Source: Azospirillaceae bacterium (lineage in GTDB: Bacteria; Pseudomonadota; Alphaproteobacteria; Azospirillales; Azospirillaceae). Taken from it: 64,000 bases of DNA. Numbering within the stretch: position 1 is the stretch's first letter; every line of letters begins with the position of its first letter. Positions 17,508 through 26,751 of this stretch are shown one piece after another. The notes below the pieces were generated by a model. The model had not been told where the DNA came from. It searched no databases and saw nothing but the letters and a program-made list of their open reading frames with translations. The translations under genes and the position numbers were made by a program. Where the stretch lies: positions 1-64,000 of the forward strand of contig DASQNC010000044.1 in the NCBI GenBank assembly GCA_035645145.1. The letters are read 5' to 3'.

Positions 17508-18485
17508 GTGCTTGGGAAGCTGTTCCGCAGGCTGGTCATCGCGGCTGCATTGGTCCTGACGACCACGGCCGAGACCCCGGCGCAAACCTATCCGGCCAAG
17601 CCCATCAAGGCCATCGTTCCATTCGCGGCCGGCAGCGCGACCGACACGGTGGCCCGCGTGTTCGCCCAGAAGATGGGCGAGACGCTGGGACAGCAGATCG
17701 TGGTCGAGAACCGCGCGGGCGCCAACGGCTTGATCGGCGCGGACGCGGTCGCGAAGTCCCCGCCCGACGGCTACACGGTGCTGTTCGGCACCAACAGCAC
17801 CAATGCGGCCGCCCCCGCCCTGTTCAAAAGCGTGCCCTACAATCTGGAGACGGCGTTCGCTCCTGTCTCGTTCCTGGCGTCGGTGCCGCTGATCGTGGCG
17901 GTGAACAACGACCTGCCGGCCAAGACCCTGGCGGAGCTGATCGCACTGGCGAAGAAGGATCCGGGTGCCATCAACTTCGCCGCCGCCTCGTCCTCCCAGA
18001 GGGTCTCCACCGAAATGCTGGCGAGCATGGCGGGCATCAAAATGACCTACGTCCCCTACCGGAGTTCGCCCCAGGCGGTGACCGACCTGATGACCGGCCA
18101 AGTGCAACTGTTCACGGCCGATCTGGCGGTCACCCTGGCCCAGGTCCGCGAGGGCAAGATCCGTGGACTGGCGGTGACCTCGCGGACGCGGTCCCCCCGG
18201 ATTCCCGAACTGCCGACCGTGGAAGAGGCCGCCGGCCTGCAAGGATACGAGCTGATCGCCTGGTTCGGCCTGTTCGCCCCGGCCGGCACTCCGGCTCCGG
18301 TCATCGCCCGTCTGAACGAGGCGGCCCACAAGGCGGCCGCCGATCCCGAACTGCGCGAGCGCATCGGGACCGGCCTGGGAATGGAGATCGCCCCCTCGAC
18401 GCCCGAGGAACTGGCGCAGCGGGTAAGGGCCGAGACGGCCAAATGGACCAAGGCCGTGGCCGACGCCGGCATCGAGAAGGAATAG
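17508..18485 (+). CDS. Bug/TctC-type periplasmic substrate-binding protein
   Basis: 325 aa. The GTG at 17508 has a strong AGGGGGAGG site. A signal peptide (LFRRLVIAAALVLTTTAETPAQT) is followed by the family opening YPAKPIKAIVPFAAGS, then ENRAGANGLIGADAVAKSPPDGYT and TYVPYRSSPQAVTDLMTGQV, all diagnostic of the tripartite tricarboxylate transporter receptor family, which binds organic acids and related anions. No TctA/TctB membrane genes are present, so it is an orphan receptor. The AtuA-like genes 32 bases downstream suggest that it brings in their substrate. Confidence 0.92.
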   Translation: MLGKLFRRLVIAAALVLTTTAETPAQTYPAKPIKAIVPFAAGSATDTVARVFAQKMGETLGQQIVVENRAGANGLIGADAVAKSPPDGYTVLFGTNSTNAAAPALFKSVPYNLETAFAPVSFLASVPLIVAVNNDLPAKTLAELIALAKKDPGAINFAAASSSQRVSTEMLASMAGIKMTYVPYRSSPQAVTDLMTGQVQLFTADLAVTLAQVREGKIRGLAVTSRTRSPRIPELPTVEEAAGLQGYELIAWFGLFAPAGTPAPVIARLNEAAHKAAADPELRERIGTGLGMEIAPSTPEELAQRVRAETAKWTKAVADAGIEKE

Positions 18486-18517
18486 CCCGAACCCTCAAGT
18501 GCGGACCGGAGAGGGCC

Positions 18518-19846
18518 ATGATCCGGATCGGATCCGGTGCAGGCTACGCCGGCGACCGGTGGGAGCCCGCACAGGAACTCGTCGAGAAGGGCGGGCTGGA
18601 CTATCTCGTCTTCGAATGCCTGGCCGAGCGGACGATCGCGTTGGGCCAACTCGAACGGCTGCGCGACCCGGCCCGGGGATACAACCCGTTCCTGGAGGAG
18701 CGTTTCCGTGCCGTGCTGGGGCCGGCCCTGGATCGTGGGGTGAAAATCGTCACCAACATGGGCGCGGCGAACCCGCCCGCGGCCGGCGAGGCAACGCTCG
18801 CACTCGCCCGTGAACGGGGGTTGGATCTTACGGTCGCGGTCGTCCAGGGCGATGATGTGACCGATGCCGTGGCGACCGGCGATGCCACCTTCATCGAGGG
18901 CGAAGGCTCCGTGGCCGATGTCCGGGACCGTATCGTTTCGGCGAACGCCTATCTGGGCGCCGATGTCGTGCGCGACGCGCTGGCGACCGGGGCGGACGTG
19001 GTGATCACGGGTCGGGTGGCGGATCCGTCCCTGTTCCTGGGCTGCATGCTGCACGGTCACGGCTGGTCCTACGACGACTGGGGACGCATCGGCCAAGGCA
19101 CGGTGGTCGGTCATCTGCTGGAGTGCGCGGGCCAGGTGACCGGCGGCTATTTCGCCGACCCGGGGATCAAGGAGGTGCCGGACCTGGATCGGCTGGGTTT
19201 CCCCCTGGCGGAAGTCAGCGGCGACGGCAGCGCCTTCATCACCAAGGTCGCCGGTTCGGGCGGACTGGTCACGGTCGCGACCTGCCGTGAGCAGCTTCTT
19301 TACGAGCTGCATGATCCGCAGGCCTACGTCACCCCCGATTGCGTGGCGGATTTCGCAGGCGTGCGCCTCGTCCAGGAGGGGCCGGACCGGGTGCGCGTGG
19401 ATGGCGGGACGGCGCGCCCGCGCACGGACACATTCAAGGTGTCGCTATGCACCCGCGATGGATGGATCGGGGAAGGCCATGTCGCCTATGCGGGACCGAA
19501 CGCCCTGGCCCGGGCCGAGTTGGCGGGCCGGATCGTGCGATCGCGCATCGCGCAGCGCCGCCTGCCAGTGGACGAGATGCGGGTGGATCTGATCGGCGTC
19601 GACGCCCTGCATGGGCCGGCGTCAACACGCGGGCCAGAGCCCTACGAGGTCCGCCTGCGCGTGGCGGGGCGCACGCCGGACCGCAGGACGGCGGAGCTGC
19701 TGGGACAGGAGGTGCAATCCCTGCTCACCAACGGCCCCTACGGCGGGGCCGGGGATTTCCTGCAGGTGCGCGAGGTGATCGGCGTTCGATCGCTGTTGTG
19801 GCCGCGCCATGCCGTGCGGCCCGAAATCCGGGTGCTGCGCCAATGA
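18518..19846 (+). CDS. Acyclic terpene utilisation AtuA-like protein (DUF1446)
   Basis: 442 aa. The family is named after AtuA of the Pseudomonas citronellol/geraniol pathway, but most members lack a proven function. Family features are the N-terminal IRIGSGAGYAGDRWEPA, VTNMGAANPPAAG, ITGRVADPSLFLG and GHLLECAGQVTGGYFADPG. It ends with a four-base overlap (ATGA) into a small gene encoding what in longer family members is the C-terminal domain. It follows the Bug-type receptor by 32 bases and is probably in its operon. A catabolic role on a small carboxylic acid is inferred from context, not proven. Confidence 0.85.
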   Translation: MIRIGSGAGYAGDRWEPAQELVEKGGLDYLVFECLAERTIALGQLERLRDPARGYNPFLEERFRAVLGPALDRGVKIVTNMGAANPPAAGEATLALARERGLDLTVAVVQGDDVTDAVATGDATFIEGEGSVADVRDRIVSANAYLGADVVRDALATGADVVITGRVADPSLFLGCMLHGHGWSYDDWGRIGQGTVVGHLLECAGQVTGGYFADPGIKEVPDLDRLGFPLAEVSGDGSAFITKVAGSGGLVTVATCREQLLYELHDPQAYVTPDCVADFAGVRLVQEGPDRVRVDGGTARPRTDTFKVSLCTRDGWIGEGHVAYAGPNALARAELAGRIVRSRIAQRRLPVDEMRVDLIGVDALHGPASTRGPEPYEVRLRVAGRTPDRRTAELLGQEVQSLLTNGPYGGAGDFLQVREVIGVRSLLWPRHAVRPEIRVLRQ

Positions 19847-20154
19847 TGGTCCGCGACATCGCCCATACCCGTGCCGGAGACAAGGGCGATACCCTCAACG
19901 TCGCGGTGATCTGCTACCGGGCGGAAGACTATCCGTTGCTGCGGGAACGGCTGACCGTCGCGCGGGTGCGCAAGGCCTTCGCCGGGATCGCCAAGGGCAC
20001 GGTCCGGCGCTACGAACTACCGGGGCATGCGGCCCTGAACTTCGTGATCGAAGGCGCGCTGGGCGGTGGGGTATCCCGCACCTTGTCCACCGACCCGCAT
20101 GGCAAGAGCTTTTCCGCCCTGGTGGCCGGCATCGACCTGGGCCAGCCGGCGTAG
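19843..20154 (+). CDS. Small AtuA C-terminal-domain-like protein
   Basis: 103 aa, starting at the ATG that overlaps the AtuA-like stop codon. The opening VRDIAHTRAGDKGDTLNVAVI and the later segments YELPGHAALNFVIEGALGGG and RTLSTDPHGKSFSALV match the small domain fused to or encoded beside AtuA-like proteins. Overlap and content imply that both chains form one enzyme. Function is unknown beyond that association. Confidence 0.8.
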   Translation: MMVRDIAHTRAGDKGDTLNVAVICYRAEDYPLLRERLTVARVRKAFAGIAKGTVRRYELPGHAALNFVIEGALGGGVSRTLSTDPHGKSFSALVAGIDLGQPA

Positions 20155-20162
20155 AGGCGGGC

Positions 20163-20190
20163 GGCGCGGGTTTGGAGGCAAACCCGCGCC
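20163..20190. terminator. Hairpin between convergent genes (AtuA unit and chemoreceptor)
   Basis: A perfect 11-bp stem (ggcgcgggttt / aaacccgcgcc) with a six-base loop lies in the 45-base gap between two gene ends. No U tract follows; it is likely a bidirectional barrier. Confidence 0.6.
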
Positions 20191-20199
20191 GGTACGGCA

Positions 20200-22200
20200 T
20201 CAGGCCGCGCGGATTCCTTCGAGGAACGCATGCACCTCCAGCTTCAACCCGTCCGCCTGCTGGTTCAGCTCCGCCGCAGCCCCCAGCACCTCGGTCGCGG
20301 CCACCCCGGCCTGGGAGGCGGCTTCGGTCACCTGAACGATGTTCGAGGACACTTCCTGGGTTCCCACGGCGGCCTGGGCGACGTTCCGGGCGATCTCCGC
20401 AGTGGTCGCGCTCTGCTCCTCAACGGCCGACGAAATCGCGGTCGTGATTTCGCTGATGGTGCCGATGGTCGAGCCGATGCCGCGGATGGCGCCGACCGCA
20501 TTCCCGGTGGCACCCTGCATGGCGGCGATCTGGGAGGAGATCTCCTCGGTGGCCTTTGCGGTCTGGCTGGCCAGGGTCTTCACCTCGTTCGCCACCACGG
20601 CGAAACCCTTGCCGGCCTCGCCGGCCCGGGCCGCCTCGATCGTCGCGTTCAGCGCCAGAAGGTTGGTCTGGCTTGCGATGTTCTGAATCAACTGGACCAC
20701 ATTGCCGATCCGTTCCGCCGCCTCCGCCAGGCCGCGGACGGTCGTGTCGGTCCGCTCCGCCTCGTCGACCGCCTGTGCCGCCACGGCGCTCGCCCGGGTG
20801 ACCTGCCGGGCGATCTCCTCGACCGAACTGTTCATCTGCTCGGCCGCGGCCGCCACCGTCTGCACGTTGGCCGAGGTTTCCTCGGCCGCCACCGCGGTCG
20901 CCGCCGCTTGCCGGCTGGCCTCCTCGGCGACGGCGGACATGCCCTCGGCGGTCTTGTCGAGCTGCCCCGCGGCATTTCCGACGGAGCGCAGGACATCCCC
21001 GACGGCACCTTCGAAACGCGCGATGAGTTCCTCGACGGCGCGCGCCCGCGCCTCCTTCGCCTCCCGCTCGCGCTCCTGCTCGGCGGCCAGCCGTTCGGCC
21101 TCGATCGCATTCTGTTTGAACACCTCGACCGCACGGGCCATGTCACCGACCTCGTCCTTGGCCGTCCGGCTCGGCACCTCGACAGCCCGGTCCCCACCGG
21201 CCAGCCGCCGCATCACCTCGGTGATCGCAAGGATGGGAAGGCGGATGGACCGGCCGATCAGCCACGACGACACGGCCGCGAGCAGCGTGGCCACGATGCC
21301 GAAGACGAGCACGAACCACTGTGTCCAGGCGATGGCCGCATCGGCTTTGGACCCAAGATCCTCCTGGTCGCGCCGCAACGCCTCGCCAATGGCGTCCGCC
21401 GCCTCGTCGACCGTTGCGCCGGCCGGGTTCAGGCGCTTCTGGACCAGCGTTTCGGCCTCGATGACGGCGGCCCGCTTTGCGGCGAACCCCTCGCGGTAGC
21501 GCTGGAAGGCCTCGGTGGCCTCGGTGACCATTGCCTGTTGCTCGGGGTCCTTGATTTCATCCGCCAGGAACGCCATCCGTTCCGCGAACCGGGCGAACTC
21601 CCGTTCCACCAGCCCGGCGGTCGGCAGGTTCCGCAGGATGGCGAAACGCAGGCTGTACTCGCGGGCGAGCAGGAGCGAGCGGAGCGCCTGCGCAATGTGG
21701 TAGGAGACCGACGCCTGCTTCTGCTCGAAGGCCAGCGCCATGAGTTCGTTCAGCGCGCGGTCGATCCGCGGGCCATGCATGTCGAGCGTGTCCCGGGTGA
21801 CCCGCTCGGCGCTGAGCATGAGTTCGGAGGCGCGGGCGAAGGCCTCCTCGTAGTCCGCAAGGGCGGACTGGGCCCGTTCCAGGTGTTGGCGCCGCTCGGG
21901 ATCGTCAAACGCCTGGTCGGCCTCGACCAGCGCTTGGCGCACCTGGGCGGCGGATTTGCCCACGCGGTCCCGGTTCTCAAGCGAGGGGTCCAGCAGGAAG
22001 TCCTTGATACCAAGCCGCGCGTCCATGACGTCGGTCTTGACCTGAGCGGCAAGATTGCTGTCGCGCGTCATGCCGCGATAGCCCTGGAAGCTGTCGGCCG
22101 CCCCACCCAGGCCGAAATGGCCCGTAGCAACCACCGCAACCATCATGGCGACCGCGAGCCCGGACCCGGCATGGATCCTGTGGCCAATCTTCAGATTCAT
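20200..22200 (-). CDS. Methyl-accepting chemotaxis protein with large helical sensor
   Basis: 666 aa chemoreceptor. There is one membrane segment at about residues 13-33, a ~250-residue all-helical periplasmic region (about 36-285) of the size of a helical bimodular (HBM) sensor, and a second membrane segment near 290-315. A HAMP domain follows ([20 protein letters not shown]...[17 protein letters not shown]), then the cytoplasmic signalling coiled coil with the hairpin tip ([38 protein letters not shown]). HBM sensors in other bacteria bind organic acids or polyamines; the ligand here is unknown. Monocistronic and convergent with the AtuA-like unit. Confidence 0.93.
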   Translation of the reverse strand: MNLKIGHRIHAGSGLAVAMMVAVVATGHFGLGGAADSFQGYRGMTRDSNLAAQVKTDVMDARLGIKDFLLDPSLENRDRVGKSAAQVRQALVEADQAFDDPERRQHLERAQSALADYEEAFARASELMLSAERVTRDTLDMHGPRIDRALNELMALAFEQKQASVSYHIAQALRSLLLAREYSLRFAILRNLPTAGLVEREFARFAERMAFLADEIKDPEQQAMVTEATEAFQRYREGFAAKRAAVIEAETLVQKRLNPAGATVDEAADAIGEALRRDQEDLGSKADAAIAWTQWFVLVFGIVATLLAAVSSWLIGRSIRLPILAITEVMRRLAGGDRAVEVPSRTAKDEVGDMARAVEVFKQNAIEAERLAAEQEREREAKEARARAVEELIARFEGAVGDVLRSVGNAAGQLDKTAEGMSAVAEEASRQAAATAVAAEETSANVQTVAAAAEQMNSSVEEIARQVTRASAVAAQAVDEAERTDTTVRGLAEAAERIGNVVQLIQNIASQTNLLALNATIEAARAGEAGKGFAVVANEVKTLASQTAKATEEISSQIAAMQGATGNAVGAIRGIGSTIGTISEITTAISSAVEEQSATTAEIARNVAQAAVGTQEVSSNIVQVTEAASQAGVAATEVLGAAAELNQQADGLKLEVHAFLEGIRAA

Positions 22201-22395
22201 GGCTCGTCCCTGTTCGTCACCGACGAAAGCGCTGATTCTCTTTTGGAGCTAACCAAACAGGTAAGGGGATTCCGAATCCCGCACAAGTCTGGTTGCAACC
22301 ACCAATGGCTATATATCTTTAGGCGGGAATTTATATGACCGATCGGCGCATGCGGTTGCGGCGCAACGACGGCGAGAAAGGGGTGGAGGAGCGGG

Positions 22396-24099
22396 TCACG
22401 CCACCAATTCGAACCGGTCCACATCCACCAGGCCCCTGTCGGTGATCTTCAGGTGCGGGATCACCGGCAGGGGCAGGAACGCGAGTTGCAGGAACGGCTC
22501 TGGAAGATGGCAGCCCATCGACCGCACCGCCCGGCGCAGGTCGGCCAGGCGGCGGGCCACCACCTCGTACGGCCGGTCGCTCATCAGGCCGGCGATGGGC
22601 AGAGGCAGGTCCGCCAGCACCCGCCCACCCCGCGCGGCAACGAATCCGCCCTGCATCTCGATCAGCCGGTTCACGGCCACCGCCATGTCCGTGTCATCCG
22701 CCCCCACGACGATCACGTTGTGGCTGTCGTGCCCGACCGAGGATGCCAGCGCCCCGCCATGCAGGCCAAATCCGCGGACGAACGCGCGGCCGACATTGCG
22801 GTTGACGCCGTGCCGGGCCAGCACCGCCACCTTCAGAAGGTCCCGCGATGGATCCGCAACCCGTTCGCCGGCGGCGACCGGGACCTCGGCCGAGAGGCGA
22901 TCGGTCAGGATCCTGCCGGGAATCACGCCGATGACGGGCACAGTGCCCGTGCCACCCGGCATCCGGAACACCGCAGGATCGACGGGATCCAGCCGGATGG
23001 AGCCGCGGCCGACGGGCGCAACCAAGGGCCGTCCGGCAAACGTGTCCGGCCCCACCGGCCGGCCATCCTTGAACACCCGCTCGACTCCGCATGCGGCGAG
23101 ATCGCCCAGCATGACGATATCGGCCCTCTGGCCCGGCGCAATCAAACCGCGGTCGCGCAGTCCGAAGGCATTCGCGGCCGACCAGGTCGCGGCACGGTAC
23201 ACGGCGGCGACCAGCGCACCCCGGGCGATGGCGTTGCGGATCGTATGGTCCAGGTGCCCTTCCTCGACCACGTCGAGCGGGCTGCGGTCGTCCGTGCAGA
23301 ACGCAAGATGCGGCGATGTCGTCATATCGACCAGCGGGGCCAGCGCATCGACGTCGCGGGCGGTGCTGCCGCCGCGGATCAGCACCTGCATCCCTTTGCG
23401 CAGCTTTTCCCGCGCCTCGTCCAGCCCCGTGCTCTCGTGGCAGGTCCGGATTCCGCAGGCGAGATAAGCATTGAGGTCGCGCCCGGTGACCAGCGGCGCA
23501 TGCCCGTCGATAGGCCGGTCGGAAAAAGCCGCCAGCTTGGCGAGCGCTCCCGGATCACCGGCCAGGACGCCGGGGAAGTTCATGAATTCGGCCAAGCCGA
23601 TGACCTTGGGGTGCTCGCGGTAGGGGATCAGGTCACCGACCTCCAGCCGCGCACCGGATGTCTCCAAAGTCGTCGCAGGCACGCAGGACGACAATTGCAC
23701 CCGTAGGTCCATGGCGAGGCCGAGCGCGCTGTCCAGGAAATACTCCAGCCCGGCCCGGCCCAACACGTTCGCGATTTCGTGCGGGTCGCAGATCGCGGTG
23801 GTGGTGCCGCGGGGCAATACGCAGCGGTCGAATTCCGCCGGGGTGACCAGACTGCTTTCCACGTGCAGATGGGTGTCCACGAAGCCGGGCACGCAGACCA
23901 TCCCCCGCCCGTCGATCTCGACCGTGCCGTCGTAACGGTCGTAGGTGCCGACGATGGTGTCGCCGCAGACCGCAATGTCGCTTTCCACCAATTCGCCGGT
24001 GGCCACGTTCAGGAAGCGCGTGTTCTTGATGACCAAGTCGGCGGGCGTGTGCCCGCGTGCCTGGACGATCCGCCGCGCGAGTTCCGCCGCATCCGCCAT
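22396..24099 (-). CDS. ade: Adenine deaminase
   Basis: 567 aa. It converts adenine to hypoxanthine and ammonia in purine salvage and catabolism. It has the amidohydrolase metal site VPGFVDTHLHVESSLVTP near residue 75, CDPHEIANVLG, a GHAPLVTG segment, and the C-terminal adenine deaminase domain (GLHGGALASSVGHDSHNVIVVG). Length and motifs fit the bacterial Ade family. It stands alone, 195 bases upstream (in genome order) of the chemoreceptor. Confidence 0.93.
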   Translation of the reverse strand: MADAAELARRIVQARGHTPADLVIKNTRFLNVATGELVESDIAVCGDTIVGTYDRYDGTVEIDGRGMVCVPGFVDTHLHVESSLVTPAEFDRCVLPRGTTTAICDPHEIANVLGRAGLEYFLDSALGLAMDLRVQLSSCVPATTLETSGARLEVGDLIPYREHPKVIGLAEFMNFPGVLAGDPGALAKLAAFSDRPIDGHAPLVTGRDLNAYLACGIRTCHESTGLDEAREKLRKGMQVLIRGGSTARDVDALAPLVDMTTSPHLAFCTDDRSPLDVVEEGHLDHTIRNAIARGALVAAVYRAATWSAANAFGLRDRGLIAPGQRADIVMLGDLAACGVERVFKDGRPVGPDTFAGRPLVAPVGRGSIRLDPVDPAVFRMPGGTGTVPVIGVIPGRILTDRLSAEVPVAAGERVADPSRDLLKVAVLARHGVNRNVGRAFVRGFGLHGGALASSVGHDSHNVIVVGADDTDMAVAVNRLIEMQGGFVAARGGRVLADLPLPIAGLMSDRPYEVVARRLADLRRAVRSMGCHLPEPFLQLAFLPLPVIPHLKITDRGLVDVDRFELVA

Positions 24100-24231
24100 G
24101 CCGCCCTCCCTGCCATGGGAAAGGCTAGCAGCCGGCCGCTACGGGATCGACAGCCCGGATGGGTCGGCTTGCGGGCGGCGGTACTCCACGGTTACCAATG
24201 GCCCCGAATGGATTTCCCTGGGGCAGCAACG

Positions 24232-24543
24232 ATGATCGGCCGGATTTGGCGAACGCAAGTGACGTTGGCGCGGGCGGATGAGTACGAGGCGTTCGCACGG
24301 AACGTGTCGCTGCCGATGTTCCGCCGTCAGCAGGGGTTCGCGGGCGTCGTGATGATGCGCCGGGACGAGGAATGCCTCGTCATCACCTTCTGGCGCAGCG
24401 CGGACGACATCGCCGCGCTGGACCATTCGCCCAGCTACAAGGAAACGGTGCAGAAGATCACCGCACAGGGCTTCCTGTTCGGCGAGCAGACGGTGGACAG
24501 CTACGACGCCCATCTGGTTGCCGTGGACGGGCTGGCCGTCTGA
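24232..24543 (+). CDS. Antibiotic-biosynthesis-monooxygenase-fold (ABM/DUF4188-like) small protein
   Basis: 103 aa starting MIGRIWRTQVTLARADEY; an in-frame ATG at 24208 is an alternative. The pattern of a leading beta strand (GRIWRTQV), a helix (EYEAFARNVSLPMFRRQQGF), then VVMMRRDEECLVITFWRS and a helix matches the dimeric alpha-beta-barrel (ABM) fold. Members are often small oxygenases or stress proteins of unknown role, and no catalytic residue can be named. Single gene between ade and dgcA. Confidence 0.65.
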   Translation: MIGRIWRTQVTLARADEYEAFARNVSLPMFRRQQGFAGVVMMRRDEECLVITFWRSADDIAALDHSPSYKETVQKITAQGFLFGEQTVDSYDAHLVAVDGLAV

Positions 24544-24566
24544 CGGCACGCGCACCCGACCGTTGC

Positions 24567-24601
24567 CCCCGTCCTGCCGGACGCGATCCGGCAGGACGGG
24601 G
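24567..24601. terminator. Perfect 15-bp hairpin between convergent genes
   Basis: The stem ccccgtcctgccgga pairs with tccggcaggacgggg across loop cgcga, in the gap between the ABM-fold gene and dgcA. No U tract follows on either strand. Confidence 0.6.
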
Positions 24602-24624
24602 TGCGGGTGCCGGGCCCCATGCCC

Positions 24625-25605
24625 TCACCCCCAGAGCGCCGCTTCCGGCGGGTGAACGAGGCTGCCTTCGTAGCGCAGGCCGGGTTCGCGATCCCGGGCC
24701 ATCCACAGCGGGCCGTCCACGTCCACGAAGTCGACGCCCTGGGCGACCAGCAGGGCCGGAGCCATGGAAAGGGACGTGGCCACCATGCAGCCGACCATGA
24801 TGCGCATGCCGGCCGCCTCGGCCGCGGCCTTCAGCTTCAACGCCTCGGTCAAGCCGCCGGTCTTGTCCAACTTGATGTTCGCCACCTGGTAGAGGCGCTT
24901 CAGGCGGGGGACGTCGGCACTGGTGTGGCAGGATTCGTCGGCACCGATGGGCAGCGGGCTGCGGAACGTGCCGACCGCCTCGTCCCGGTCGGCGTGGAGC
25001 GGCTGTTCGATCATCTCCACCCCCAGGTCGGCGAAGGCCTGGGCGTAGCGCTCCAGGTGTTCCACCGACCAGCCCTCGTTGGCGTCCACCACGATGCGGC
25101 TGTCCGGCGCGTTCCGGCGCACCGCCTGCACGCGTTCCAAGTCGCCGTCGCCGGTCAGCTTGAGCTTGAGAAGCGGCCGATGTGCGTTCTCCCGCGCCTG
25201 GGCGCCCATCTTGTCCGTGTCGTCCAGGCTGATGGTGAACACGGTGGTGACCGGCTTGGGCGCCGGCAGCCCGGCCAGCTCCCACACCCGCTTGCCCGCC
25301 CGCTTGGCCTCCAGATCCCACAAGGCGCAGTCGACCGCATTGCGGGCGGCCCCCGCCTTCATGGCGGTCTGGAGCTCCTGGCGGGTCATGCCCTCGCCCA
25401 ACGCGCCGGCCATGGCCTGGATGTCGGCGATCACGCCGTCGCGGGTTTCGCCGTAGCGCTTGTACGGCGTGCATTCCCCGCGGCCGACAACGTCACCGTC
25501 CCGGATCTCCACGTACACGACCTCGGCCGTGGTGCGGGCCCCGCGGGAAATGCGGAAGGTGCCCTTGAGGGGGAAGTCTTCCCCGCGGACGGTCAGGATG
25601 GGCAT
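24625..25605 (-). CDS. dgcA: N-acetyl-D-glutamate racemase (enolase superfamily), DgcA
   Basis: 326 aa, start ATG 25605 with AAGGAA upstream. It belongs to the dipeptide-epimerase/muconate-lactonising branch of the enolase superfamily. The catalytic KLKLTG lysines are near residue 150, with metal ligands in VDANEGW, EQPLHAD and GADESCHT, and the second lysine in NIKLDKTGG. Next to dgcN it matches the D-glutamate catabolic pair in which DgcN acetylates D-glutamate and DgcA epimerises the product. On sequence alone it could also be an L-Ala-D/L-Glu epimerase; the dgcN neighbour favours DgcA. Confidence 0.85.
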   Translation of the reverse strand: MPILTVRGEDFPLKGTFRISRGARTTAEVVYVEIRDGDVVGRGECTPYKRYGETRDGVIADIQAMAGALGEGMTRQELQTAMKAGAARNAVDCALWDLEAKRAGKRVWELAGLPAPKPVTTVFTISLDDTDKMGAQARENAHRPLLKLKLTGDGDLERVQAVRRNAPDSRIVVDANEGWSVEHLERYAQAFADLGVEMIEQPLHADRDEAVGTFRSPLPIGADESCHTSADVPRLKRLYQVANIKLDKTGGLTEALKLKAAAEAAGMRIMVGCMVATSLSMAPALLVAQGVDFVDVDGPLWMARDREPGLRYEGSLVHPPEAALWG

Positions 25606-25616
25606 CGGGGCGTTCC

Positions 25617-26627
25617 TTAAAACAGCGTGTTCAAACGGTCGATGATGTTGGCGCAACCGGTGCGCAGCGGATCGCAGGCCGGCAGCCCGTGTTCGTCCTC
25701 CATCCGCCGGATGTAGGCCAGCGCCTCGGCTTCCGGCATTGCATGGGTGTTGATGGCGAGGCCGATCACCCCCTTGGTGTCCGGATTGGTGACCCGCGCC
25801 GCGGCCTCGTGCGCCGCGATGGTGTCCCGGATGCCGGGCACCGGCCGGCCCGGCAGGCCGCGCATGTGCGGACGGGTCGGCTCGTGGACGCAGACCATGG
25901 CGTCCGGTTGGCTGCCGTGGCACAGGGCCAGCGTCACGCCGCCGTAGCTGGGATGCAGCACCGACGCCTGTCCCTCGACAATGTCCCAATGATCCGGCGT
26001 GTTGGCCGGGCACAGCCACTCCACCGCCCCGGCGACGAAGTCCGAGACGACCGCATCGACCGACACGCCCGAACCGGCGATCAGGATGCCGGTCTGGCCG
26101 GTGGCGCGGAAATCCGCGTTCATGCCGCGCCCACGCATCTCCTTTTCCAGGGCGAGGGCGGTGAACATCTTGCCAACCGAGCAGTCCGTGCCGACGGTCA
26201 GCAGACGCCGCCCCGGCCGGCGCACGCCGTTGGCGATCTCGAACGCCTGCGTGGGATGCCGGACGTCGTGGATCTGGCGCCCCAACTGCCGGGCCTTTTC
26301 GGCCACCTCCGGGATGTCCTGCACCTTGTTGTGCAGGCCCGAGGCGATGTCCATGCCGAGTTCCAGCGCCTTGACCAGGGTCTCGACCCAGTTCGGCGAA
26401 AACTTGCCGCCGCGGTTGGCGACGCCGATGATCAGCGTCTTCACCCCTTCGGCCGCCGCCTGTTCCAGCGTCTTGTCCGGCAGACCCAGATCGGCCTTGC
26501 AACCCGGCAGGCGCAGCTGGCCCGCGCACCAGTCGCGCCGCCACTGGGCGACACCGTCGGCGGTCTTCGCCGCCAACTGGTCGGACGCGTCGCCGATGAA
26601 CAGGAGGTAGGGGTTGCGGATCTGCAC
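25617..26627 (-). CDS. dgcN: D-glutamate N-acetyltransferase DgcN (DUF1611 family)
   Basis: 336 aa, GTG start with GGAGACGG upstream. The protein has a P-loop-like GTDCSVGKMFTALAL segment near residue 150 and the DUF1611 opening NPYLLFIGDASDQLAAKTA. It lies 11 bases upstream of dgcA on the minus strand. In the described D-glutamate pathway DgcN makes N-acetyl-D-glutamate for DgcA. The family and its pairing are established knowledge; the substrate here is inferred from that pairing. Confidence 0.85.
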   Translation of the reverse strand: MQIRNPYLLFIGDASDQLAAKTADGVAQWRRDWCAGQLRLPGCKADLGLPDKTLEQAAAEGVKTLIIGVANRGGKFSPNWVETLVKALELGMDIASGLHNKVQDIPEVAEKARQLGRQIHDVRHPTQAFEIANGVRRPGRRLLTVGTDCSVGKMFTALALEKEMRGRGMNADFRATGQTGILIAGSGVSVDAVVSDFVAGAVEWLCPANTPDHWDIVEGQASVLHPSYGGVTLALCHGSQPDAMVCVHEPTRPHMRGLPGRPVPGIRDTIAAHEAAARVTNPDTKGVIGLAINTHAMPEAEALAYIRRMEDEHGLPACDPLRTGCANIIDRLNTLF

Positions 26628-26751
26628 GGTGACCGTCTCCGGACGCTTAGGCTTTAAATGAAGGCGGGAGTTTAGCCGAATGCCTGCCGTGTGGAAGGGG
26701 TGATCGGGACAATCGGCGCCCCCGTCGGACCATGGTCCCGGGCCGCCGACC

